A stretch of DNA of 44,979 nucleotides from Zygnema cylindricum (lineage: Eukaryota; Streptophyta; Zygnematophyceae; Zygnematales; Zygnemataceae), in assembly GCA_037447655.1 (NCBI GenBank), contig JBBHKE010002841.1:1-44979 (forward strand). The letters are read 5' to 3'. Made by a program: the position numbers and the translations under genes. Below are positions 13,301-23,400 of the stretch, piece after piece. Below the pieces are notes generated by a model. It saw only the letters and a list, made by a program, of their open reading frames with translations, was not told where the DNA came from and did not search any database. Positions within the stretch are counted from its first letter, which is position 1. Every line of letters begins with the position of its first letter.

Positions 13301-13523
13301 CAAGAGGTCTGACGCTCTTGAAGCTCGATGATCGCACCACAAACTGCTCATTTTCTGTAGAATGGTTGCATCTCTGACTGGAGAGACAAAACTCTAAGCT
13401 GTCCACCTTCCTCAGCCCTTCAAACTGTGGACGCCTTGTTAAAGAAGCCACACTACACATACTGACATTGCTGCTCTGCATGGACATTGAAACTGTAGTA
13501 TGAGCAGGTGTAAGCGACGCCAT
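7327..13523 (-). CDS. PKP: Plastidial pyruvate kinase, beta type
   Basis: Converts phosphoenolpyruvate and ADP to pyruvate and ATP in the plastid, feeding acetyl-CoA for fatty-acid synthesis. Thirteen exons join in phase to 604 aa: 13523-13258, 12238-12071, 11671-11506, 11175-11010, 10555-10421, 10214-10104, 9925-9837, 9582-9520, 9381-9206, 8871-8769, 8400-8252, 7885-7777 and 7440-7327. Residues 1 to about 75 form a Ser/Thr-rich plastid transit peptide. Next come [14 protein letters not shown] (typical of the plastid beta branch), [17 protein letters not shown], the catalytic KIES block (K348, E350), ARGDLG (D374, metal site), ATNMLESMI (T406) and the C-terminal GRQPIWR block. All catalytic blocks are present. 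The ATG at 13523 is in good context. All introns are GT-AG with consistent phases. The last exon has no ATG and is short, so it is easily missed. The length is normal for the family (about 570-600 aa). Confidence 0.95.
8503..8668. mobile_element. Degenerate MITE in pyruvate kinase intron 10
   Basis: Within the intron at 8401-8768, the words CACTCCCTTAAATAGTG, ATGATTT and the terminal ATTAACACTAATAGCGAC match the MITE at 21587-21785. The left end is degenerate, so the coordinates are approximate. Confidence 0.55.
11258..11440. mobile_element. Degenerate MITE in pyruvate kinase intron 3
   Basis: The interior word GCACACTTGTCGGATTATTA is shared almost exactly with the MITE at 32887-33104. The inverted half ACAAGTGTGCA lies near 11380. 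Left end words (CAGCGTTAATGTT) and right end words (ATTAGCGCGAACAGCG) are worn versions of the family ends. It lies wholly in the intron 11176-11505. Confidence 0.6.
12293..12444. repeat. Two-copy 76-bp tandem repeat in pyruvate kinase intron 1
   Basis: Two imperfect units abut (12293-12368 and 12369-12444). Shared words include AAATAAAA(C/A)ATG, AAATG(C/CG)CCATA and CTCAAC(C/T)ACA followed by (G/C)TAAA(A/G)CTCT. Further along, a 21-bp GATATAAAGAAGAA(G/A)GCAAA unit is repeated at about 12724-12766. Confidence 0.7.
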
Positions 13524-14427
13524 GTTTGATGCTTCAATACTCGTCCGTCAGAAGGAAACACAGGGAGACAAGGCGGCTTGTAGTTTCGCAACTTTTCGAG
13601 CGTGACAACTTTCAAAGTGATGCAACTGTCAAGTTTCAACTCACTACAGTACTGTACAGTACAGTACCGTACAATACAGAACCGAGGCCCAAAAGATATT
13701 TGTTGTGAAATCCTCCAGCTTATTATGGATTGGAGATGACTCAAATAAGTATTGGCTAAATTTAGTGTTGGCACTCTTTTCTACGCACGTTTACACAGAA
13801 ATCTTAATACGTCAGAGATAGTTTTCATGACATATTTTATGGAGAATAAAAGAATATATAAAATTTGTCGCTTTGGAGACTAAGCGCACGTTGGGACGTG
13901 CTTGCGCACCTGCCAAACACGTGGCACATCCAAAACCCAGTTATTCTCCTGCATCTTCTAGAGGCTTCCGAAGTCCCAAGAGGATAAGCATACCCTGTCA
14001 CGTGTTTGTGCTGACTCATAATCGTACTTCATGACTAATGAAATGTGTAAAATACTAAAAGGCTGCTACCGACATGGAAACAAACTTTACTTCTGTGCCC
14101 CGTATGCACAAAACGTCGTTCCTATTTGATGCTGGAATGCTGGACAGCCTGAACTGCAGGCAAAATTAATTAAAGAAAAGTATACAAGGTGTTTGCACAT
14201 GCACCGTGACTGTGAAGCGTAGCAAAAAATGAGAAATGAAAGTGGGCGGGAACGCCGGAAGTGACAGCCAATCAGAGCGTTCCGGCGGTCGAAGAGAACT
14301 GCGAAGAAACCGGGCGACATCGTATACAACCATGGCTGCCTGTGCTATGTGACAAACCTTTCCACGGAAAGCTTTGTCTGTTTGTAACGATAGCCTCGTT
14401 GCCGCTGACGTGTCATCATCTGCTTCT
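13524..14427. promoter_or_regulatory. Divergent promoter region of PKP and CSK
   Basis: The two start codons point away from each other and are 904 bases apart, so both promoters and 5' UTRs must lie here. CACGTG (G-box core, bound by bZIP/bHLH factors) occurs at 13918-13923 and 13999-14004. A TATATAAA word lies at 13853-13861, on the plus strand toward CSK. A GTAC-rich partial palindrome lies at 13643-13677. No transcription start can be placed from sequence alone. Confidence 0.6.
14332..14352 (+). other. Possible six-codon upstream ORF before CSK
   Basis: ATGGCTGCC starts in a good context (accATGG) and meets TGA at 14350. It lies in frame with, but 76 bases before, the CSK start at 14428. 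If the transcript begins upstream of it, this uORF would damp translation. Its presence in the mRNA is unknown. Confidence 0.3.
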
Positions 14428-17400
14428 ATGTCAGGCGTCGTCGTATGGGATCAATGTCGGCTACTGGCTCCACCTTCTCGTTATGGCGTTGCAGAGACCA
14501 GTTCCACAGTGTCAGGACAGACAGTTAGAAGTTGCTTTGGTCTCGGTTCTTCTTTCATGACGCATGCAGCTCGAGGCGCCACAGCAGTGGAATCTGGTGC
14601 TTCTTTCTGGGAGCCACAGGCAAACTTAGTCTCTCCGGTTTGTAGGGAACAACAGGATGGAAGTTTACGGTCGTCTTTGCGCGATGATCCTCCTTTTCCT
14701 CCTTTTCCCAGAGAGGCAGGAGGAGGTGTAGACGCTTTGAGAGATGGGAGTGGTGGAGGACGGGAGCAGTGGACTGCAGGTTTAGCCATAGCTGCTGCGC
14801 TTGGAGCCGCTTCCTCGACTATGGTGAAGGTGGTAAGGCCACAGCAGGGTCACGGAAGTCACGAATCGGCAATTATTTCTGCACCTAGTGAAGACTTTAT
14901 TGCTCTTTGTCAGGCTCAATTGGAACTCTGTGCGAGAGCGTTGGCGTTGGGGGACCATCTCACGGTAAGTCAAGGTTGTCACTCCTCCATGATATGTAAT
15001 TTGTGGTTTATGCTTGTTAATTTGAGGCCTTTTTTGATTTAAGCCGATGTTTATCGTTTCATTCGCTCTCATCCTTAGGTACTACGTGTGCTAGAAAGAG
15101 ACCCGAATATTCATTATGCTACCTTCCCATTGTGCCTTTGCACTTTTTTTACCAGTCCTTTCTTAACATTCTCTTACTACTGGCGGGCTCTATTTGCATG
15201 AGCGACTGATTGATGGCTTTTGTTGCAAGCTTCTGTTAACCACAGTACTTTATCTTATGGTCATCTGAAGCAGAAACATGTGGCAGTGTATCTTTCAATA
15301 TGTCGAATACATATGATACTGGTGCAGGTTTTTGTCCGTACACCTAAAAAGCAAGTCTAAAAAGTAAAAATAAAGTCCATCTTTCAAAATGTTGAATACA
15401 TATGATACTGGTGCAGGTTTATGTCCGTACACCTGAAAGTTACGCTACTGGTCAGCTGGAACTGCGGTGTGTAGCTTGCCACCCTGACCCACACCCAGGA
15501 GCTCAGCAAGATGACATTATTTTACTTGTCTCTGACTCGGAAGCCGAACAAACAGGAAGGACTGCAGAAACAGCACTTGTTGCTCATGAGGTATGTGTTG
15601 TTGCTAATATTTCAGTTGTACAGCACTATAAGTTACACCGTGAATCGCTATTATCGTTAATAACACAAATCTGGCGCCTGTTTTTTTGTCCTGAACATGA
15701 AATACTGTTAATATCATCTAGTTGTTTTTCGCTTATTGCGAAAGCAATTGAAAATTATCTGTGTCGCTCGGATGTAAATTAATTCATAACTCTACACGAA
15801 ACTTCAAGCTTTATACTTTTAAACGCTAATAGCGATTCATGGTGTAGCTTGTTATTGCTGCTCCAACTTTGAGGAGACTTTTCGGGTGAAGCTTTGTCTT
15901 CTTTACATTAATCCCACTGTTGAACTGAACTCTTTAGAATTCTTTTTACATTGTGAAACCTCTTCTTTATTGATTGGAAAAGAGATGCATGCGGGCTGTA
16001 GGCTGTGGAACTACCTGAACGAGGCGCATTGGTCCTTCCTCTCGCAAAAGGAACCTTCATGGTCGGTCTGCTTGTGGTTGAAAGATTTCAGCAAGCATCT
16101 CCTTTGAAGGTAGTTAATCTTGGCATGATCTTGTTGATGATATCATTGTTATTAGAGTTAGTTAAGTATTAGCGATAGACCGGGTTTAGTATTAGCTACT
16201 CTTCATTCTGTTTTGCCGCACGGCTAATTATGGGCCACTTAATTAAATAGTCTTACTACTAATTTATGATTTTGGGTCTAAAATCACTGCAATCGAATTA
16301 ATGTTTTAAACACTAGAAGCAATGGGCAGTATATACTGCCCATTACTATTTACGTCGATAACATTGATTTCGTTCACAATTCTTTTTGGTCAAAATCATA
16401 AAATAGTGTTAGTAACATTGTGGAAAGGAGTGGCCCTCAATCGGCCAAATCTCCCTATTTGTGTACTACGTTCTGATTCCACATTTACATTAATAGCAAC
16501 GGGCTGTGTAGCTTGCTGGCTACTGTTGTAACAATATTGGTCTGAAGAAGAGTTCAAATGTGCGAAAATAAATTGGAAATGCTATATGTCGTTTCCATGT
16601 GCTATATGTGTATCATAGAATAAGCGTATAGTATGCAGCTACCATGTGTAACGTTTCCTTTTCTTTTTGCGCATTTTGAACTATGGTTTGAAAAGGTTGT
16701 TAAAAAGTTGCATGTTTTGTTTGCAGCCTGCAAGGCCTCAAGCTGTGAAGGCTGTTCGTCCTGTCTGGCCACCAGCCGGCAAACTACCGCTGCAGCAGGA
16801 AAACCTTAACAACTCAACGAAAAGGAAGTCGATGTCTACTGGCACAATCTCCAGAAAAACTAGTCTTTCTCACGGTTCTTCAGGGCAAGATCAGTTAAGT
16901 AGCTTAGTAAGGCAAGCAAAAGTGTCAAAATCAATTTTTAGTGCGGAAGAGCAAGAAGAGGCGGCAAAAGTGGCACACACAATGGCACTTGCGTGTGTTT
17001 TAGATCAGGTAAGCTACAAACAAGCTCTTCACATTTGAAATCGCAACTTGTGTTTGCCTCTGTAGTGATGAGACCCGGTTGTTTTTGTTTGGAGGAACTT
17101 TCTCTCATTTTATCAATTCCATTGTTGTGGGTGTGGCGTGAGGTTGTCATTGGAACAGAGAGCTCTTCTGGTACAGCAGACTGCCTGGCAAAAGGCAGCC
17201 TTAATGGACTCTCTGCTTGAAGAGGTTTGTTTTAGAAGCAATTTAATGCCCCATATGTGAAGTTAAGTTCTTGTGGTAGTTGTCTATCCAGTCAGAGGAA
17301 TATATTTGTCTTGAGATGATCTTCTTTTAAGTGATTATCAGTATATAAATTATAGACGGTTAGTCTCCTTTCTTGAAAGCCTTATATAGGCGGTGTGTCT

Positions 17401-20400
17401 GTCTTCGATTTGTTCTGTCCGTCCGCAGTACGGACGGCCGTAACGCTACACCGCGAATCGTTATTAGTGTCAAAGTCACTAATTTGGGTTCTTAAAATTT
17501 TGATTTTTTTTTTCAAATAGGATACATGATTTAAGTTTTTCCTTGACGTTAATTAAGGTACCGTACAAAATAAAGTAAAGCCTGAAAGTACAATGAAATA
17601 TAAATAGTGTAGTGTACGGTCCATGTCAGACCGTACATAACTGTACCTTTTCAAGTGAAAATTTACAAAAAATGAATTAAATCAGACGCGCACGCATAGG
17701 AACGTGCGTTAAATAAAACGGGATTAGTCTGACATGTAAATTAGTATAGCATGTACGGATATTTTAAATTCGCGACGGCGTACGATTTCTAATATTCTGT
17801 ACGGATACATATATTAATGTATATAATCTTACGGCGAATATTCCATTTTTGCTGTTCCCAAATTAGCATAAACGCCGAAATTAGAATACACATTTTTTTT
17901 GAAAAATTTCAAATTCTTAATTAGCATCAATTACAGTAATTTTTCTTCAACACTAGTTAAACTTTGACACTAATAACGATTCGCGGTGTAGCGTTGCCGT
18001 GTGTCGCGGTACGGACCGCCGTACGGCTGGCACAATGTATCGTTGCCGTGCGTTGCGGTACAGACCGCCGTACGGATGGCACAATGTATCGCTGCCGTGC
18101 GTCGCGGTACAGACCGCTGTACGGCTGGCACACTGTAGCGTTGCCGTGCGTCGCGGTACAGACCGCCGTACGGCTGGCACAATGTATCGTTGCCGTGCGT
18201 CGGGGTACGAACCGCCGTACGGCTGGCACAATGTAGCGTTGCCGTGCGTCGCGGTACACACCGCCGTACGGCTGGCACAATGTACACCGCGAATCGTTAT
18301 TAGTGTCAAAGTCACTAATTTGGGTTCTTAAAATTTTGATTTTTTTCCTCAAATAGGATACATGATTTTAATTTTTCTTTGACGTTAATTAAGGTACCGT
18401 ACAAAATAACGTAAAGAACGAAAGTACAATAAGATGTAAATAGTATGGTGTACGGTCAATTTTAGACCGTACATAAATGTACCTTTTCAAGTGAAATTTT
18501 TTCAAAAAATGAATTAAATCAGATGCGCACGCACAGGAACGTGCGCTAAAAAAACCGGATTATTCTGACACGTAAATTAGTCTGACATGTACGGATATTT
18601 AAATTTCACGATGGCGTACGATTTCTAACATTTTGTACGGATACATATATTAATGTATATAATCTTATGGCGAATATTCCATTTTTGCTGTATTTCAAAT
18701 TCGTAATTAGCATCAATTACGGAAAATTTTCTTCAACACTATTTAAACTTTGACACTAATAACGATTCGCGGTGTAGCGTTGCCGTGCGTCGCGGTACGG
18801 ACCGCCGTACGGCTGGCACAATGTAGCGTTGCCGTGCGTCGCGGTACAGACCGCCGTACGGCTGGCACAATCTAAAGTTGCCTACAGTCCCCAGTACAGA
18901 CTACCAGCCGTACCGGCCCCTAAAAAAACGTCGCTAAAAGCATAGAGGTACCAAACGTACGGATTTTCACTTTTTTATGAAAATGCGTTAACTTTTTAAA
19001 ATTTTGAAATTTTCATTAAAATTGTATAATTTTCGTGTACGGAAATAAGTACAGACAAAACGTACGAAAATCAAAAAAAGGTTGAAAGTACACAGTGAAT
19101 CGCTGTTAAAGTTAAGAAATCGATACACATTCGCATGTTTTTAGGGTAGCCGTGAAAGTCTGTGTTCACATATTCGACACACATATTCGACGCCTGAATA
19201 TGTGAGAACATGTTAGCGCTATTTTCCTTCGTCTTTATGACTTGGAATCAAATCTGCGTACAATTTTCCGTGCGACGCACTCAATTTCCACTGTCGACGT
19301 CCTCATTTGACACTTATTTTGTACGTCTGTACAAAATAATAACAAGCTTTAGTACGGACTGACATTTTGTACGCTACAATATTTAAAAGCATTCAAACTA
19401 GTAACTAACGCTATTTAAACAGTACCAATATCTGAGTACGATTTTCCGTGCGACGCACTCAATTTTCGCTGTCGACGCCATTACCTGACAGTCTGACACT
19501 TATTCTGTACGTATTTGTGAAATAGTGGGCAGTTTAAGTACCAACTAACACATTTAGTACATTACACTATCTAAAAATATGCGATGCAAGGCCAGCGGAA
19601 GCCGCGAGAAAATCTTTCATGGAAGATATAATAATAAACCCGGTACTTTTATACATGAGCACATACCCTAAGTTGTAGTAGTACTTGGGATTAAATGTTG
19701 TTTATTTTATATTTTATTATGAAGTTAAAGTCGGTCAACACATTTTAAAATTTTTTGCATTTGTTCCGTGCGCATATATCATTATTTTTTCGACGTTTCA
19801 TGTGTGCGTTTAACACGCTTGGTACATCTATGGTTAAAAGTAAGTGCGGTCCCCAAAAGTGGCGCATAGCGTGCAGATTGCGACAAGCTCAAACCATAGA
19901 TGTCCCGTGCGCATATTATGCACGAAACAAAGGCGCGAATACTACGCACCATATAATGCGTACCTGACTATGTAGCAGTACATTTCCGTACATTTCCTGA
20001 CAATGTCCATACATTTTCGCACCTTTTAGGGTTATTTAAGGGATTTATTAGGGCTTTAGAGTACATTTCCTTACATTCCGTATATTTGAGTATAACTGCC
20101 CCGCACTTTTCATACATGTGCGTACATCGTCCGTAGTTTCCGTACCTTTTAGGGTTATATATTATAGGGTTTGTAGGGTACATTTCCGTACATTCCTGTA
20201 TATTTCAGTACAGCTGCGCTACACTTTTCGTACAGTTACGTACAGTGGTCGTACATTTTTGTACATATTAGGGTAATTAAAGGGGGGGTTTAGGGTTTCT
20301 AGGGTACATTGTCGTACATTCCTTTATGTTTGAGTACGGCTGCCAAAAATTTGCCGTACCATTAGGTTTTGTAGGATACACTTTCCGTATATTGCCGTAC

Positions 20401-23400
20401 ATTTATGTTAATTTTCCGTACATTTTAAGTTTTTTTGAGGATTTTCTATGATTACGCTTTCCCTACGTTTTCGTACATGTTCGTACAGTGAAAACTAAAC
20501 AATTTTTACGAAAAGTATAAAAGTCGCAAATACTACGTAAAAATCGGAAAAAAATCCAAATCCGTACGAATTGGACAACTAGGGCTCAAACCATTACACT
20601 GGCTAAAAAGTAAAAACTCTATACAAGCATAAACACACACAACACAAACCTTGCCCATGTAACGGGCATTTTTTGTCTTGTACATGCAAAAAATGCTGGA
20701 ATTCCTTGCAATGTTCGGCTTTTGGTTGTACGTTACATGTACGGTGACGGATACCAACCGAAAATTCCTTGCGTTACTCGTCATACTCACAGTATGTTTC
20801 TTGTAATAAACAGTAAAAGGGTTAATGGCAGTTTTGTGCACAGTAATCATAGTAAAAAATTCTGTGCCATTTGCTGTACGTTTACATACGAATACTGACG
20901 TTTGTCACCTGATTTTTACACATGAATCGTTCGACGTCACCTGATTTTTACACATGAATCGTTCGCGTGACACAGTAACTGCAGTACTGGCAGCATTGTC
21001 CGCACATGTGGTTTCTTGAGTTACTGCTCGCGGCAATATTTGTGTCATGTCTAGTTACACTATTAGCGTAATGCACATTGGTGGGATTTTTAAATTAGAA
21101 AAATGCTCTACAATAGCCTTTTGCTCTTTTTCGAAGCATATTAGAACTACAGTAGCATTTTGACTTACGACAGTGGTTTATTTTTTGTCTGTCAAGCTTG
21201 TTTTACATTCTTTCTCAATGCACATGGTTCGACGCAGCACCGCGACAAGAATGTAGGTTTATGTGATTTGAATCAGTTCGACGGGCGTAGACAAATAGTA
21301 CCTTCCAGCAGTGTCATCAGTCTTTCAAGCTGCTGAAGATAGTTATGTTCAAAAATGTGGGAGGTTGAGCAGGTACGGGGTCCCCTAGTAGCATTTCGTG
21401 CTCTTGGCCACATGCTTCTGCCCCAGCTTCGACAAGGAGAGGTGAGCAATACCTCAGAACCTTGGTTGTAAAGTTGTGGGCTAGAGAGAATCACAATGGG
21501 ACTGCTCGGGCTCGTATCCTGTTTACTGAGTTAATCATTTAAGCCAGGTATTTAGTTGAGGCTGCAAGTAGATGTCGTATTTACTACACCGCCCATCGTT
21601 ATTAGTTTTAAAGAAAAATTAGTGTAAATGCGAAATTAGAATTAATAATGCTAATTTAGTGCAGGGTGACGTGGCTGATTTTGGTCCATTTCCTTAAATA
21701 ATGTTGTTAACACTATTTTGTGATTTTTGGCCAAAAAATGTTGCGACAGAATTAGTGTTATTAACACTAATAACGATGGGCGGTGTAGTTTGTATGCAAT
21801 TTAGAGGTTCAAAGAGTTGATGTGAGAAGTTAGCAATGGACAATGTCTCATACTGTTTTATAGAGGTGTTTGTTTTGTCAAAGGCGTTGGCAACTGGTTG
21901 CGGTTTGTGCAACAACTTGATATTGGCATAAGAAAAGCCTTAAGGAGAAACAGATGATGGAATTCTCCATTAGATTCTCAATCCTGACAATCATTGTTGC
22001 TTGAGTCCAAGTTATGAATTTCAGTTTAGTCTTTTCACGGACAATTTTTTACTTATCTGTAGAATTGGTCTATTTGTGAACCTGAATAAGATGCTGTTTT
22101 TATATTTTACAATTGAGCAGGTTTGTATAACTTGGAATTCAATGTTTTGGTTAATTGTATTTAACAATGTTTAGTGATTGTGAACAGCTCTCCAGAGACA
22201 TTGTAGATGCTATGCTTCTTCAAGGTGACCGCATGAAGGACGTTTTTGATGAGTTGCAACAAGCAGTGTATCCTTCACAGGTAATTTTTTTTGACATGTG
22301 AGCAAGTATTTAGCTTTACAGTTGTATTTTATCTGCGACAATTGAAACAGCGCATGCCCCTTGTTCATAGCATAGAGCAAAGAGTACCGTCTGCACGAAT
22401 TCAAGTTCATATTGTACATACTTCAAGTATGTTCAGTACAAATTACGTACAGTACAAAGTACGTACTTTGGTTTAGTCGAGATACCAATTTGTAGTGTTG
22501 TGTATCGATAGCCGTTTGTCGATAACGGATATGTACTTAACGATAGCAAAGTTATTCGGGTTAAAAAATGATGTATCGCAATGAATTACCGATAAATATC
22601 GGGCCCGGTAATTATCGGCGATAACTGTACGGTGCAGACCGTACACTTGTACTGTTTTGCACGAAAGTACGGAACGGGTTGTTATAGGTGGCATGCCGCA
22701 CTATATAATGTACAGAATATAATACAATATAGTATAAAGTAATATGGTATAGTATACTATATTTTCTACACTTATCGGCGATAATTTTTTTTTTGGTTCC
22801 GGAGCGATATACTGGGACCCCTCACCGTTCGATAACTGATAACTTTTGGTATCGGTTTTATCGCGATAAGTTTTGACCCGATACACAACACTACCTTTGG
22901 CATGATAAATCTACTAATGGAATTCTGGTTATCATGGCTCATTGACCTGCCAGAAATTTAGCATTTTCTAAATTCTTGAGAAGCGCAGTCCTTTTCTCCA
23001 GATAAGGATGTCACGTTGCAAGGTCCTAAAATCTGTTAATTGTGTGACATAGTGCTACGTTGGCGCGTGTTTTCTGGTACGCGCGCAGTATGAAGTACGA
23101 ATTGTACATACTTCAGTCAATAGTTCGTAGTGAGTATGTACAACACTGTTGTACCGTTGTTCTTTGGGTCTTTGCCAGTACATGTTTCTTTATGCTAAAT
23201 AAAAGTCTATCATGTATCTTGTTGGCTTGTGCATTTTTATGGAGTTTCTAAATGGGACGTCTTTGGTGGGTTTACCATACCAGTGACCTTCTTAGGACCT
23301 TTTAGTTGTCTCCCGGTGAGAATTTGGTTTTGATTGTTCGAGCAAGTTTTGTAAACACAATACTACTTGGGTGGGTTGTAGGGAGTGGAACGGTTAACAT

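Larger units (their letters stand above)
17225..21372 (+). other. Large CSK intron 5 packed with repeats
   Basis: This 4.1-kb intron holds two MITE copies, a 49-bp array, a 120-bp array, several direct repeats and many GTAC words. Flanking exons are LLVQQTAWQ...LLEE and VRGPLVAFRALGH, contiguous in CSK proteins, so no coding exon is expected inside. The donor is GTTTGT and the acceptor is TTGAGCAG. Confidence 0.8.

Noticed and set aside
14374-14427. CSK starting at the TTG at 14374
   Set aside because: TTG is not a usual plant nuclear start; the first ATG in frame is 14428 and the preceding in-frame stop is at 14350.
14261-14560. Open frame of 99 codons upstream of and overlapping CSK exon 1
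   Set aside because: It is out of frame with exon 1, which matches CSK and splices in phase.
17953-18352. Five overlapping open frames of 90-131 codons on both strands
   Set aside because: They are a by-product of the 49-bp array, whose unit lacks stops in most frames; the translations are repetitive and lie inside a CSK intron.
20270-20310. Interstitial telomere repeat (TTTAGGG)
   Set aside because: Only isolated TTTAGGG-like words inside a 120-bp unit, not a tandem run.
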